Source: Haliangium sp050303215
GTDB taxonomy: Bacteria > Myxococcota_A > Polyangia > Haliangiales > Haliangiaceae
Direction: 5' to 3'
Assembly: GCF_050303215.1 (NCBI RefSeq)
Contig: NZ_JBNLBH010000007.1
Span: 1-64,000, forward strand
DNA length: 64,000 nucleotides
Below the pieces are notes generated by a model, which had not been told where the DNA came from, did no database searches, and worked only from the letters and a program-made list of their open reading frames with translations. A program made the position numbers and the translations under genes. Positions 53,090 to 62,819 of this stretch are shown here, one piece after another. Position 1 is the first letter of the stretch. Each line of letters begins with the position of its first letter.

Positions 53090-53950
53090 TCAGTCGATCG
53101 CCGGAGGCGGCGTGCCTGCGGCGGGCGGCGGCGCCGGCGCGGCGGACTGCGGCGGCACATCGGCGGGCTGCGACGCGGGCGCGGTGGCCTCGGTCGCGAT
53201 CGGGCCGGGCGCCGAGGCCCGCGGTCGCGCGGCCAGGGCTGCGCCGACGATGCCGGCCTGGTTGAGGAGCTGGGCCGGCACCACCTCGGCGCCGATGTCG
53301 ATGCGGGGCAGGAACTTGTCCGACTTCTTGCTGGCCCCGCCACCGATGATGACGAGGTCGGGCCAGAACAGGCGCTCCAGGGTCTGCAGATATCGTTCGA
53401 AGCGCTTGGCCCACTTCTTCCACGACAGATCCTTGCGCCGCCGGGCCGCGTCCGAGGCTCGGCGCTCGGCCGCGCGTCCGTCGATCTCGATGTGCCCCAG
53501 CTCGGTGTTGGGGACCAGCACGCCGTCGGTGAAGATGGCCGTGCCCAGGCCGGTGCCGACCGTGATCACGATGACCACTCCGTCCCGGCCGCGGCCGGCG
53601 CCGAAGTTCATCTCGGCCAGGCCGGCGGCGTCGGCGTCGTTGAGCACCGTGGTCGGGCACCCGCTGGCGGCGGTGAAGAGCCGGGCCACATCGGCTCCGA
53701 TCCAGGCCTTGTCGATGTTGGCCGCGGTGCGGGCGATGCCGTGCTGGACCGCGGCCGGGACCCCGCACCCGATCGGGCCAGACCACGAGAAGTGCGCGGC
53801 CACGGCGCCGACCACCTCGGCCACCGCCTCCGGCGTGGCCGGGTGCGGGGTGGGGATGCGATGACGCTCGGCGGTGAGCTCGCCGGTGTTCAGGTCGACC
53901 GGGGCGCCCTTGATGCCCGAGCCGCCGATGTCGATGCCCAAGATCTCCAT
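53090..53950 (-). CDS. ppgK: Polyphosphate glucokinase (ROK family)
   Basis: A 286-residue kinase. LGIDIGGSGIKGAPVDLNTG and ERHRIPTPHPA are the phosphate-donor motifs characteristic of polyphosphate glucokinases; NDADAAGLAEMNFGAG supplies the catalytic aspartate, and GTGLGTAIFTDGVLVPNTELGH is also diagnostic. It phosphorylates glucose with polyphosphate. A Pro/Ala-rich C-terminal tail (from about residue 245) is unusual. GGAG lies seven bases before ATG 53950. It is divergent from pdxJ. Confidence 0.9.
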   Translation of the reverse strand: MEILGIDIGGSGIKGAPVDLNTGELTAERHRIPTPHPATPEAVAEVVGAVAAHFSWSGPIGCGVPAAVQHGIARTAANIDKAWIGADVARLFTAASGCPTTVLNDADAAGLAEMNFGAGRGRDGVVIVITVGTGLGTAIFTDGVLVPNTELGHIEIDGRAAERRASDAARRRKDLSWKKWAKRFERYLQTLERLFWPDLVIIGGGASKKSDKFLPRIDIGAEVVPAQLLNQAGIVGAALAARPRASAPGPIATEATAPASQPADVPPQSAAPAPPPAAGTPPPAID

Positions 53951-54012
53951 GGAGTGTCTCCCGGCGCCAGGGCTGGCGCCACGGCGCGAGCGTACCATGG
54001 TATATCGAGGTC

Positions 54013-54771
54013 ATGGCCATCATGCTGTCGGTGAACCTCAACAAGGTGGCGTTGCTGCGCAACTCGCGTGGCGCCGACAACCCCGGTGTGGTGTGTGCGG
54101 CCGAGAGCTGTATCGAGGCCGGCGCGCGTGGCCTGACCGTGCATTGGCGCGAGGACGAGCGCCACACCCGAGCCCAGGACGTGCGCGACCTGTGGGCCCT
54201 GGCCCAGCGGCGCGGGGTCGAGCTCAACCTCGAAGGCGACCTCCGCCCCGAGCTGATCGAGCTGGGGCTCGAGCTCGGGGTCACCCAGCTCACCCTGGTG
54301 CCGGTGACGCCGGGCGAGATCACGAGCGATCACGGCTGGGGCCTGCCCGCCGACATCGACCGCCTCGCGCCCGTGATCGAGCGCGTCAACCGAGCCGGTA
54401 TCCGCACCGCCATCTTCGTGGACGCAGTGTCCAAAAATATGGCCTACGCGGCTCAGACCGGGGCTCACCGGGTCGAGATCTACACCGAGCCATACGCGGC
54501 CGCCTTTGGCACTCCGGCCCAGGACGACGCCCTGGACGCGGTCCGTCAGACCGCCCGCGCGGCCGTGGCCGCGGGGCTGGAGGTCAACGCCGGCCACGAC
54601 CTCGATCTCCACAACCTGCCCCTGCTGGCCCGCGAGGTGCCCGAGATCGTCGAGACCTCCATCGGCCACGCCCTCATCGCCGACGCCCTGTACCTGGGTC
54701 TGGCCGGCGCGGTCGAGGCCTACCTGGCCGCGGCCCGGGGTGAGACCGTGGTCGCACCGCGCACCCGCTGA
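54013..54771 (+). CDS. pdxJ: Pyridoxine 5'-phosphate synthase PdxJ (divergent)
   Basis: A 252-residue TIM-barrel enzyme that makes pyridoxine phosphate. SVNLNKVALLRNSRG, GLTVHWREDERH, LNLEGD and NAGHDLDLHNLP match PdxJ, including the catalytic glutamate and histidine regions. The loop TLVPVTPGEITSDHGW differs from the usual LVPExxEE, so the enzyme belongs to a divergent branch. The ATG at 54013 follows GAGG closely; a second ATG three codons later is an alternative. Confidence 0.87.
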   Translation: MAIMLSVNLNKVALLRNSRGADNPGVVCAAESCIEAGARGLTVHWREDERHTRAQDVRDLWALAQRRGVELNLEGDLRPELIELGLELGVTQLTLVPVTPGEITSDHGWGLPADIDRLAPVIERVNRAGIRTAIFVDAVSKNMAYAAQTGAHRVEIYTEPYAAAFGTPAQDDALDAVRQTARAAVAAGLEVNAGHDLDLHNLPLLAREVPEIVETSIGHALIADALYLGLAGAVEAYLAAARGETVVAPRTR

Positions 54772-54791
54772 GCCGGCGCCCGCGCGCCGGC
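54772..54791 (+). terminator. GC-rich hairpin immediately after pdxJ
   Basis: GCCGGCGC (54772-54779), loop CCGC, GCGCCGGC (54784-54791) is a perfect 8-bp stem directly after the stop codon. No T-tract follows, so termination is likely but not certain. Confidence 0.45.
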
Positions 54792-55043
54792 GGACGCCCG
54801 CCGAGGTCCCTCGTTCGCCCACAGGGTCGAAAACCCTGCACATACCACGGCGCCGGTGCCGATGGGGCCGACCGCGCCCATACCCAGGAGCACTGTCCTC
54901 GTCACCAGCGGAGCGCCACCTGGTCAGCGGGACTGGCATCTCGGTGTAGATCGGGGAGGTCGATTTGATGTTGTCAGGGCGTAAGTGCCAGTCGACAATG
55001 ATTTCGGCGGACCGCGCTCGCGGCTCGTAGAAAGAAGATTCGC
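54792..55043. other. Intergenic region without recognised features
   Basis: About 250 bp between pdxJ and the large kinase-like gene. The right half is less GC-rich, which fits a promoter, but no -35/-10 pair was assigned. Confidence 0.4.
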
Positions 55044-58000
55044 ATGTTCATGCCGGACAGTATCTGCGACGGACGGTTTCGGCTCGTCGACAGGCTCTCC
55101 GATGCCTGGCCGGACATCGCGCGGTTCCGGGCCACTACGATAGACGACGACGTGCCCGTGCTGTTGCAGGCGGTCGCCACTGAGCAGGTCTCTCACGCCA
55201 CCAGGCTGCGGGTGGCCGACGAGCACATCATCCTCTCGGAGGTCGCTGATGACGCGTTCTTGCCGGTGCTGGGGTCCGGAGTGCACGAGGGCGCGCTGTA
55301 TCAGGCCACCGCCCACTGCGACGGAGAACTCCTCATCGAGCGGATTCGCCAGCGGCCGATGTCCGTGAATGAGACGGTCGCGTTGGCCGCACGGGTGTGC
55401 CGCGCCTTGGACATCGCCCACGGTAGCGGGCTGGTGCACCGCAGCGTCACGCCGTATGACCTGTGCCTGTCGCCCAGGGATGGGGCTCGCCCGCTCGGTT
55501 TCGGCTGCGTTCGGGCGCCGGACCTGGAGACCAATCACCGCCAGATGCTGGTGCAGCGGGCGTGTTATGCGTCGCCCGAAGAGGCAGGGCTGGTGCACAC
55601 GAGTGTGGACGGCCGCTCGGACCTCTACTCCCTCGGCGTCACCCTGTACCAGTGTCTGACCGGGAGGCTACCGTTTCCGGGCGACAGCGTCGGCCAGGTC
55701 CTGCGCGGCCACCTCACCGCCGCGCCGCCGCTGGTGCGCCAGTTCTGCCCGAGCGTGCCGCGGGCGCTCGACGAGCTGATCCAGCGCCTGCTGCGCAAGG
55801 ACCCCGAGCAGCGCTATCAGTCGGCGCGCGCCCTGCTGGTCGATCTCGAGCTCATCGCGAGCCATCTGGCCCGGGGCGAATCCGAGCCCGAGATCACGCT
55901 GGGCCTGGGCGATCGCCGGCTCACGCTCACCCAGCCGAGCTTCGTCGGGCGCTCGTCCGAACTCGCCCGGCTGGAGCGTCAGCTCGGGGCGGCTGGGGTC
56001 GGCAGGGGCGCGCTGGTGCTGGTGGAGGCGCCGTCCGGCGGCGGCAAGAGCCGCCTGCTCGAAGAGCTGGCGCTGCGCGCGACCCAGCGCGGGATGTGGC
56101 TGCTGCGCGGGCTGGGCAGCGCCGAGGGCGGGTTGCCCTTCGAGGCGCTGGAGGCGGTCGCGCGCGAGGTCGCGCGCGCGGGCCAAAGCGAGCCCGAGGT
56201 GGCGGCGTGGCTGCGCGAGGGCCTGGGCGACCACTGGCAGACGGCGTGTGAGATCCTGCCCGAGCTGCGCACGCTGTTCGAGGAGGCGCCGGAGCGCGAG
56301 GTCGGCCTGGCCGCGGGAGCGCGGGAGCGCAGCCTGCAAGCGCTGACGCGGCTGTTGGCGAGTCTGGGCACGGCCGAGCGCCCGGCCGTGGTGATGCTGG
56401 ACGACGCCCAGTGGGTCGACGCCGGGACGCTGGAGGCGGTGGCGGCGTGGCAGGCGCACACCCAGCGCCAGGCCGGTCCCAGCCACACCCTCGTGTTGCT
56501 GGCGTTTCGGGCCGAAGAGGGCGAGGCGGTGCGTGCGCTCGATGCAGAGGTGCGCCTGGCGCTGCCGCCGTTGGAAGACCACGAGGTGGACGCGCTGCTG
56601 GCGTCGATGGCCGGGCCATTGCCCGAGGAGGTGACGGATACGGTGCGTCGGCTGGCCCAGGGCAGCCCGTTCCTGGCCGCGTCGCTGCTGCGCGGGTTCG
56701 TGGAGGTGGGCGCGCTGCGGCACCAGCGCGGGGGATGGGCGGTCGACGCCTCGGCCTGGGCCGACATCCGCTCGTCCGCGGACGCGGCCACGATGCTGGA
56801 GCGGCGGATCGCGCACCTTCCGGCCGAGACCTTGGCCGCGCTGGAGATCGGGGCCGTGCTCGGTCGCCACTTCGCCACCCACGAGGTGGCGGCGTTGAGC
56901 AAGCGCGAGCGCCGGTTGGTCAACCAGACCCTGGCCGAGGCCTGCCAGCAGCAGCTCCTGTGGGCCAACGCCGACGCCACCACCTACACCTTCGTGCACG
57001 ACAAGCTGCGCGAGACCGTGCTGGCGCAGCTCTCGGCCGAGGAGCGGCGGCGGCTGCACGTGGCCGCCGCGGTCGCGTTCGAGAGCTACGATCCCGCGCC
57101 TACCGGCGAGATCGCGTACCACTTCGCCGAGGGCGGCGAGCTGGCGCGGGCGCTGCCGTACGCCATCGAGGCGGCCGAGGAGGCCCACCGCCGGCACGCG
57201 TTGGGGGCCGCGATCGGGTTCTATCGAATCGCCCTGCGCAGCGAGGACGACGCCGACGAAGCCCAGCGCCGTCAGATCCACCTCGGGCTCGCCGACGCGC
57301 TGTTGCTGGAGGGGGCCTTCGATGAGGCCGAGCAGCACCTGGAGGCGATGCGCGCGTTGGCGCGGAGCGCGGAGCAGCGGGCCGAGGTCGAGCGCCAGCT
57401 CGGCAAGTACTACCACCACCGCGGTGACTTCGCCCGCTCGGCCGAACACCTGGAGCGGAGCCTGGCGATGCGCGGGGTGCGCGTGCCTTCGGGGCCGATC
57501 ATGAGCCTCCTGTGGCGGCTCGTGGCCGTGCTGGTGCAGCTCGTGCACCGCCGGGTCGGGGGTTTGCGCCCGGTGCGAGGGGCGCAGGCGGTGGAGCGCG
57601 AGCTGACGGTGGCCGCGGATCTGTTGCGCCTGAGCTACCAGTGGTTGTTCGTACGCTCGCCCGCGGCCGCCAAGGGGAGCGCGGTCCACGCGGTGAACCG
57701 GGCCGAGCGCTGCCCGCCGAGCGCCGTGTTGGCCGAGGGGTACAGCCTCGTCGCCATGCTCGGGGCCCTGACCCGCGACGTCGAGCACGCCGGGTCATAT
57801 CTGGCCGGTGCGATCGAGCACAGCCGGCGCGGCAACCTGTACCAGGAGGGGCTCGTCCACAGCCGCCTGTGCACCACTATGTGCTGGCGCAGCCGCTGGG
57901 CCGAGACCATCGAGCACGGCGACGCCGCCATCCGCATCTTCGAGCGCGCGGGAGAGACCTTCGAGCGCGGCAGCGCCCGCTATCACAACGGGGTGGCCTC

Positions 58001-60173
58001 CCTGCGGCTCGGCGATCTGCGCGCCTGTCTCGACTACAGCCTCGAGCACTACGAAGACGGCGTCGCCAACCAGGACCCGCACGCGTTTGCCTCGGGACTG
58101 ATGCTGTGGAGCCGGGCGAGCGGCGGAAAGGTCCCGGCCAAGGCCTTCGACGTGCCCATGCAAGGGCTCGAAGGCACCGACATGCGGGTGATGTGGCTGA
58201 GCGTGGGCCGGGGGGTGTGTGACTACTATCGGGGCGACTTCGAGGGCGCGGTCGCCCACTTCGAGCGCGCCCTGCAGCCGAGCGATCGCATCACCGAGTT
58301 CATCATCCGCAACACCGGGGTCAGGGCGTGGTTCGCGACCGTGCTGCGGCAGGCGGCAACGGCGCTGCCGCCCCACGAGTCGATCGCGCGTCGGCGCCTG
58401 TTGCGGCGCGCGCGTCGGGTGGCCCGGCAGGCGCTGGTGGCGTCCCGCGGTCAGCCCAGCGGTCGTCCCCGAGCCCTGCGCGAGCTGGGCCTGCTGGCGG
58501 TGTACGACGGCAAGTTCGGGGTCGCGCGCCGCTGCTTCGATCGCAGCCTGGCCTGCGCGCGCGCGCAGGGCGCCCGGGTCGAGGAGGCCTACACCCTGTG
58601 GGTGCGCGGCCGGGTCGGCGAGTCTGCGCAGTGGGCGGACGCGACGGTCGATCTCGCCGTGGGCCGAACCAGCCTGCGCGAGCTGGAGGCCGGCTTCATC
58701 TTGGAGATCGAGGGCGATCGCGAGGCCAGCGGAGACGCCGAGCGGTTCTCGCTGTCGCTGGCCGATCGCTTCGCGACCATCCAGGAGCACGGGCGTCGAA
58801 TCGCGGCCGCGCTGTCCCGCCAGGCGCTGTTCGAGGCCGTGCACGACGCCGGCCAGGCCCTGCTGCGAGGTGACTGGGCGGCGATCGCGGTGCCGGAGGA
58901 CGCCGAGGAGCCGGGCCGCTGGCGCACGGTCTGGGGTCAAGACGCGGCGCTCGGACCGCTGTATGAGACCATCGAACGCGCGGCTGACATGCGGCGGCCG
59001 GTGATCGCGGAGCCCGAGGCCCCTGCGCTAGAAGAGTGGGGCGCCCGGACCGCCATGTGCGTGCCCATCGAAGAGCACGGCCAGTGCGCGGCCGTGTTGG
59101 TGGTCCAGCACCGCGGCGTCGCGGGTCTGTACGGGGAGCAGGAGGCCAGGCTGGGCGAGTACATCGCGACCCTGGCCGGGGCCGCGCTGGACAACGCGGC
59201 CGGCTTCGCCAAGGTGCAGGAGCTGAGCAAGAGCCTGGAGCAGCGAGTCGCCGAGCGCACGGCCGAACTGGCCGGTTCGAACGCCAAGCTGCAGCAGAGC
59301 CTGCACCAGCTCTCGGCGGCCCAAGAGCGCTTGGTGCAGGTCTCGCGCGAGGCAGGGATGGCCGAGATCGCGACCGGCGTGTTGCACAACGTGGGCAACC
59401 TGCTCAACAGCCTGAAGACCTCGGCGTTCATTGCCACCGAGAGGCTGCAGGGCTCGAGCGCGCCGATGGTGGCGCGGGCGGCGGAGCTGCTGGACGAGCA
59501 CCGCAAGGGCCTGGCCGAGTTCCTGGTGCGAGACGAGCGCGGCCGGCGCTTCCCCGAGGCCCTGCGCAGGGTCGCTCATCGACTGACGGAGGAGCGCGAG
59601 CAACTCATGGAGGAACTGGCCGCGATCAAGCAGAGCTCCGAGCACATCGAAAAGGTCATCGCGGCTCAGCAGGACTACGCTCGCGGGAGCGGCCTCAAAG
59701 AGGCCAGCGACCTGGCCGAGCTGGTCGAGGAGGCGCTGGCGCTCCAAGCCCAACGGCTGTCGCAGGCCGACATCACGGTGTTGTGTGAGTTCGAGGAGGT
59801 GCCGCCGATGACCTTGGAGCGGCACAAGCTGATGCACATCGTGCTCAACCTGCTGTCCAACGCGATCGAGGCCCACGCCGACACCGCACAGGAAGGCCGC
59901 ATCACGGTGCGTATCCGCGGCGGCGATGGTGACGGTGACGATGCGCAGGGCAAGGTCTATATCGACGTGATCGACAATGGACACGGCATCGTCCGCGAGA
60001 ATCTAAAGCGCATCTTTCAATATGGATATACCACCAAGGCCGACGGGCATGGATTTGGCCTGCACGCCAGCGCCTTGGCCGCGCGGGAACTGGGCGGCGC
60101 GCTGCGGTGCATGAGCGACGGGCCGGGCACCGGCGCGACCTTCACGATCGAGCTCCCGGCCGGCTTCGAGTAA
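55044..60173 (+). CDS. Pseudokinase - ATPase - TPR - GAF - histidine kinase hybrid
   Basis: A 1709-residue signalling protein. Residues 1-275 have a kinase fold but lack the VAIK lysine, have HRS (132-134) for HRD and GFG (152-154) for DFG, so a pseudokinase. Residues about 300-560 are an AAA-type ATPase (FVGRSSELARL, Walker A APSGGGKSR, Walker B VVMLDDAQW). A long TPR/helical region follows to about 1200, then a GAF-like domain (about 1240-1400). The C-terminus is a histidine kinase: H1448 in GVLHNVGNLLNS, SNAIEA, DNGHGI and KADGHGFGLH. Phosphotransfer would go to an unknown response regulator. The layout is that of the trifunctional kinase family. Confidence 0.9.
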   Translation: MFMPDSICDGRFRLVDRLSDAWPDIARFRATTIDDDVPVLLQAVATEQVSHATRLRVADEHIILSEVADDAFLPVLGSGVHEGALYQATAHCDGELLIERIRQRPMSVNETVALAARVCRALDIAHGSGLVHRSVTPYDLCLSPRDGARPLGFGCVRAPDLETNHRQMLVQRACYASPEEAGLVHTSVDGRSDLYSLGVTLYQCLTGRLPFPGDSVGQVLRGHLTAAPPLVRQFCPSVPRALDELIQRLLRKDPEQRYQSARALLVDLELIASHLARGESEPEITLGLGDRRLTLTQPSFVGRSSELARLERQLGAAGVGRGALVLVEAPSGGGKSRLLEELALRATQRGMWLLRGLGSAEGGLPFEALEAVAREVARAGQSEPEVAAWLREGLGDHWQTACEILPELRTLFEEAPEREVGLAAGARERSLQALTRLLASLGTAERPAVVMLDDAQWVDAGTLEAVAAWQAHTQRQAGPSHTLVLLAFRAEEGEAVRALDAEVRLALPPLEDHEVDALLASMAGPLPEEVTDTVRRLAQGSPFLAASLLRGFVEVGALRHQRGGWAVDASAWADIRSSADAATMLERRIAHLPAETLAALEIGAVLGRHFATHEVAALSKRERRLVNQTLAEACQQQLLWANADATTYTFVHDKLRETVLAQLSAEERRRLHVAAAVAFESYDPAPTGEIAYHFAEGGELARALPYAIEAAEEAHRRHALGAAIGFYRIALRSEDDADEAQRRQIHLGLADALLLEGAFDEAEQHLEAMRALARSAEQRAEVERQLGKYYHHRGDFARSAEHLERSLAMRGVRVPSGPIMSLLWRLVAVLVQLVHRRVGGLRPVRGAQAVERELTVAADLLRLSYQWLFVRSPAAAKGSAVHAVNRAERCPPSAVLAEGYSLVAMLGALTRDVEHAGSYLAGAIEHSRRGNLYQEGLVHSRLCTTMCWRSRWAETIEHGDAAIRIFERAGETFERGSARYHNGVASLRLGDLRACLDYSLEHYEDGVANQDPHAFASGLMLWSRASGGKVPAKAFDVPMQGLEGTDMRVMWLSVGRGVCDYYRGDFEGAVAHFERALQPSDRITEFIIRNTGVRAWFATVLRQAATALPPHESIARRRLLRRARRVARQALVASRGQPSGRPRALRELGLLAVYDGKFGVARRCFDRSLACARAQGARVEEAYTLWVRGRVGESAQWADATVDLAVGRTSLRELEAGFILEIEGDREASGDAERFSLSLADRFATIQEHGRRIAAALSRQALFEAVHDAGQALLRGDWAAIAVPEDAEEPGRWRTVWGQDAALGPLYETIERAADMRRPVIAEPEAPALEEWGARTAMCVPIEEHGQCAAVLVVQHRGVAGLYGEQEARLGEYIATLAGAALDNAAGFAKVQELSKSLEQRVAERTAELAGSNAKLQQSLHQLSAAQERLVQVSREAGMAEIATGVLHNVGNLLNSLKTSAFIATERLQGSSAPMVARAAELLDEHRKGLAEFLVRDERGRRFPEALRRVAHRLTEEREQLMEELAAIKQSSEHIEKVIAAQQDYARGSGLKEASDLAELVEEALALQAQRLSQADITVLCEFEEVPPMTLERHKLMHIVLNLLSNAIEAHADTAQEGRITVRIRGGDGDGDDAQGKVYIDVIDNGHGIVRENLKRIFQYGYTTKADGHGFGLHASALAARELGGALRCMSDGPGTGATFTIELPAGFE

Positions 60174-60190
60174 GGCCACCGGCCGCCGCG

Positions 60191-60256
60191 GCGCGCGGTC
60201 GGCGCGTGGTTGGCGCGCGGTTGGCGCGTGGTCGGCGCGTGGTTGGCGCGCGGTTG
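60191..60256. repeat. 11-bp tandem repeat, six copies
   Basis: Six copies of GCGCGYGGTYG, with a seventh degenerate copy, run directly after the histidine-kinase gene. Y alternates C or T between copies. No coding role is evident; replication slippage or a structured tail is possible. Confidence 0.8.
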
Positions 60257-60392
60257 GCGCGGGTGGCGACGTCGCTCGGCGGGCTCGATGCCGGCCGGGA
60301 TCGGCAGGCTCAAACGCCGATGTATCAGATCGAGACAGCCTCGCCGTTACCAGAACACTGGTCCTTACAAAGCATACGCTGACGCCTCAATC

Positions 60393-60420
60393 GGTACCCG
60401 AGGCCTACCTGTAGGGTACC
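60393..60420. terminator. Hairpin in the 60174-60522 gap
   Basis: GGTACCC and GGGTACC arms enclose a 14-base loop that itself contains CCTAC-CT-GTAGG. It may end transcription of the histidine-kinase gene or form a leader structure for the next gene; no T-tract follows. Confidence 0.4.
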
Positions 60421-60522
60421 CGTGCGATAACTCGGTAGTTTTCTGTCCTGGTTAAAACTGGCTTTGTCACTCGCGGCTGGCTATGAGCCGCGACGCCTGT
60501 CCAACTACCCAAGGAAGTCACT

Positions 60523-62484
60523 GTGAACAGAGTCATCGCCATCGTTTCCACGTGCCTCATCAGCTCGCAGATGTTCGGCTGTATGGTCGCCGAGCAGGAC
60601 GTCGGCACCAGCGCCACGTCGCACGAGATCGTGCAAGTCGGAGACGACAACCTGCTGTGCTCGAAGCTGAAGGCCGGGCGGCGCCAAGACGCCGGCGACG
60701 TGTGTGTTCAGGTTGTCGGCGACGACCTCGTCGTCACCTACACCACCGAGAACGGCTGGGTGTTGAGTGAGGCGCACCTGTGGGTTGGCGACAGCGTCCT
60801 GGCCATGCCGCACAACCGCAGGGGCGCGCCCAACGTCGCTGACTTCCCCCTCGCTTCGGGTGACCTCTCCGGCGCGACCGCGCACACGGTTTCGGTTCCC
60901 CTGTCCGAGTTCGGGCTCAGCGGCAACGAGACCGCCTGCGAGCCGGTCACCTTCTTCGTCGCCGCCCACGCAGACATGCTTCGAGACCGTGACGGCGACG
61001 GCGAGTACGAGATCAGCACCTCCGCCTGGGGCGCGGGCAAGCGTTTCGGGCGGCGCGGCAACCGGGCGACCTACTTCTCCGGAAAGCTCGAGTGCTCCGG
61101 AGAGAGCGGCGCCGACCCGGTGGAGAAGAACTGCGAGACCGCGTTTGCGTTCGGCGGCGATGACGCCACCTGCTTCCTCGGCATCGACGATGACGGCGAC
61201 GGCAAGGGCGACTTCCGCCGGTGGGGCTGGACCAATGGGCCTCTGGGCTCGGGCACCTTCGTGTGGGACGTGTACGCGGGGGCGGGTCAGTGCGACCTGA
61301 GCAAGGGCACCGTGGTCGGCGCGTTGGTCGTGGTCTCGGACGGCGATCTGATGACGGTGTCACTCGAGCTGGATGCGCCCTACACCATGGAAGACGCCCA
61401 GCTCTACGTGGGCAACGAGCTCCTGCCCCGTGACTGCCGCGGCGACTTCACCGTGGCCCCCGGCCAGTACCCGCAAGTGGTCGAGTTCGACGGTGACTCC
61501 ACCAACTACACCTTCGCCCCGGTCCCCGTCTCGGGCCAGGTGCACGTGGTCGCTCACGCCACCGTGTGCGGCTTTGGCGACGATCCCCCCAGCGATCCCC
61601 CCAGCGATCCCCCCGGCGACGCGCCCACCGGAGAGCCCGAGGTGGTGCTCGACAACCACGATCATCACCAGGAGATCCCGTCCACTGTGAGCTTCACCGG
61701 TTTTTGGGACAAGGCCTCCGGCGCGACCGGGCACTTCGGCCTCACCGGTCTGTTCGCGGTCACCGGCGGCGAGCTCGACACCTACCGCTTCACCCCCGAG
61801 CTCACCGGCAGCGGCAACTACCGGGTCATGGTGTGGAACAACTGCTACTCGCCGCGGGCCAACAACGTGCCCCATACCATCGTGTACGACGGCGGCTCGG
61901 TCACCATCGAGGTCGACCAGGACTGCGCCACCGGCAGTCACTCGGAGTGGCTCGAACTGGGCGTGTTCCCGTTCGTGGCCGGCACCAGCGGCTACCTCGA
62001 GGTCTCCGACGCCGGCCTGCCCGAGGGCCAGTACATCGGGGTCGACGCGGTCCGCTTCCTGCGCGAGGACGTGATTTTGCTCGACGAGGGCGACCCCGGG
62101 ACCTCGTTCACCGGGGAGTGGAGCGAGGCCTCGGCCGCGACCGAGCACCACGGCGTCACCTCGCTGTTCGCGCATGGCTCGGTGCTCTCGACCTACCGCT
62201 TCACCCCGACCGTGGTCGGCGCCGGCAACTACGAGGTGTTGGTGTGGAACTCGTGCTACACCCCGCGTGAGGGCTTCGTGCCCCACACCGTGGCGTTCGC
62301 GGGCGGCTCCGCCACCATCGGGGTGGACCAGGACTGCGCGAGCGGCAGCCACGGCGAGTTCCTGTCCCTGGGTGTCTTCCCCTTCGACGCCGGCAGCTCC
62401 GGGTACATCGAGATCTCCAACGAAGGCACCTCGGAGTTCGGCTACGTGGGCGCCGACGCGGTCCTGCTGGTCCCGGCCCCGTAA
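60523..62484 (+). CDS. Lipoprotein with two golvesin-like C-terminal domains
   Basis: A 653-residue exported protein. Signal peptide and lipobox (SQMFGC) near residue 20. Two beta-rich segments (about 35-190 and 205-350) resemble each other (VGDSVLAMPHNRRG and VGNELLPRDCRGDF). A Pro/Asp linker (DPPSDPPSDPPGD) leads to two copies of the golvesin C-terminal-like domain (about 372-513 and 520-653), each with TYRFTPxxxGxGNY, VDQDCA and LGVFPF and ending in GVDAVRFL or GADAVLLV. These domains bind polysaccharide or form surface assemblies in exported proteins. GTG start has AAGGAA six bases upstream. Confidence 0.82.
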   Translation: MNRVIAIVSTCLISSQMFGCMVAEQDVGTSATSHEIVQVGDDNLLCSKLKAGRRQDAGDVCVQVVGDDLVVTYTTENGWVLSEAHLWVGDSVLAMPHNRRGAPNVADFPLASGDLSGATAHTVSVPLSEFGLSGNETACEPVTFFVAAHADMLRDRDGDGEYEISTSAWGAGKRFGRRGNRATYFSGKLECSGESGADPVEKNCETAFAFGGDDATCFLGIDDDGDGKGDFRRWGWTNGPLGSGTFVWDVYAGAGQCDLSKGTVVGALVVVSDGDLMTVSLELDAPYTMEDAQLYVGNELLPRDCRGDFTVAPGQYPQVVEFDGDSTNYTFAPVPVSGQVHVVAHATVCGFGDDPPSDPPSDPPGDAPTGEPEVVLDNHDHHQEIPSTVSFTGFWDKASGATGHFGLTGLFAVTGGELDTYRFTPELTGSGNYRVMVWNNCYSPRANNVPHTIVYDGGSVTIEVDQDCATGSHSEWLELGVFPFVAGTSGYLEVSDAGLPEGQYIGVDAVRFLREDVILLDEGDPGTSFTGEWSEASAATEHHGVTSLFAHGSVLSTYRFTPTVVGAGNYEVLVWNSCYTPREGFVPHTVAFAGGSATIGVDQDCASGSHGEFLSLGVFPFDAGSSGYIEISNEGTSEFGYVGADAVLLVPAP

Positions 62485-62490
62485 GCATGA

Positions 62491-62510
62491 GCGGCCACGA
62501 TGGTGGCCGC
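62491..62510 (+). terminator. Perfect hairpin after the golvesin-like gene
   Basis: GCGGCCAC, loop GATG, GTGGCCGC forms a perfect 8-bp stem starting six bases after the stop codon. No T-tract follows; a terminator is likely. Confidence 0.5.
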
Positions 62511-62819
62511 GGATGTGGGGAGTGGTCGGAGGAGGTCGAGCGCTGAGCCGCGGCCGCGCTCGTCGTGCTGAGGACGATCGGTCCGATGCACCTCCACGGA
62601 ACAGACCTGGCGGCAACTGATAGCCCCGACACCCGTTCGCGGAGGCCTCGTGAGCCAACCGGTTGGGCGTCGGGGCCTTCGCCATGGTTGGGACGGGGCA
62701 TGGCCCGGCCCCGGCCCCGAGCGCGAGCCGGACCGGGACGGAGCCACCGACGGCCGGGACGAGCCGGCAGCACCGAACCCGTGGTGTGTCCGGGGCTGCT
62801 TGGCCGGAGGTCGTGGACG
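62511..62819. other. Gene-poor region
   Basis: GC-rich sequence with no frame showing convincing codon usage. It may be the decayed 3' part of the degenerate gene to its right. Confidence 0.4.

Noticed and set aside
60191..60256. Considered an origin iteron array
   Set aside because: GC-rich units, no DnaA boxes, and no replication genes nearby.
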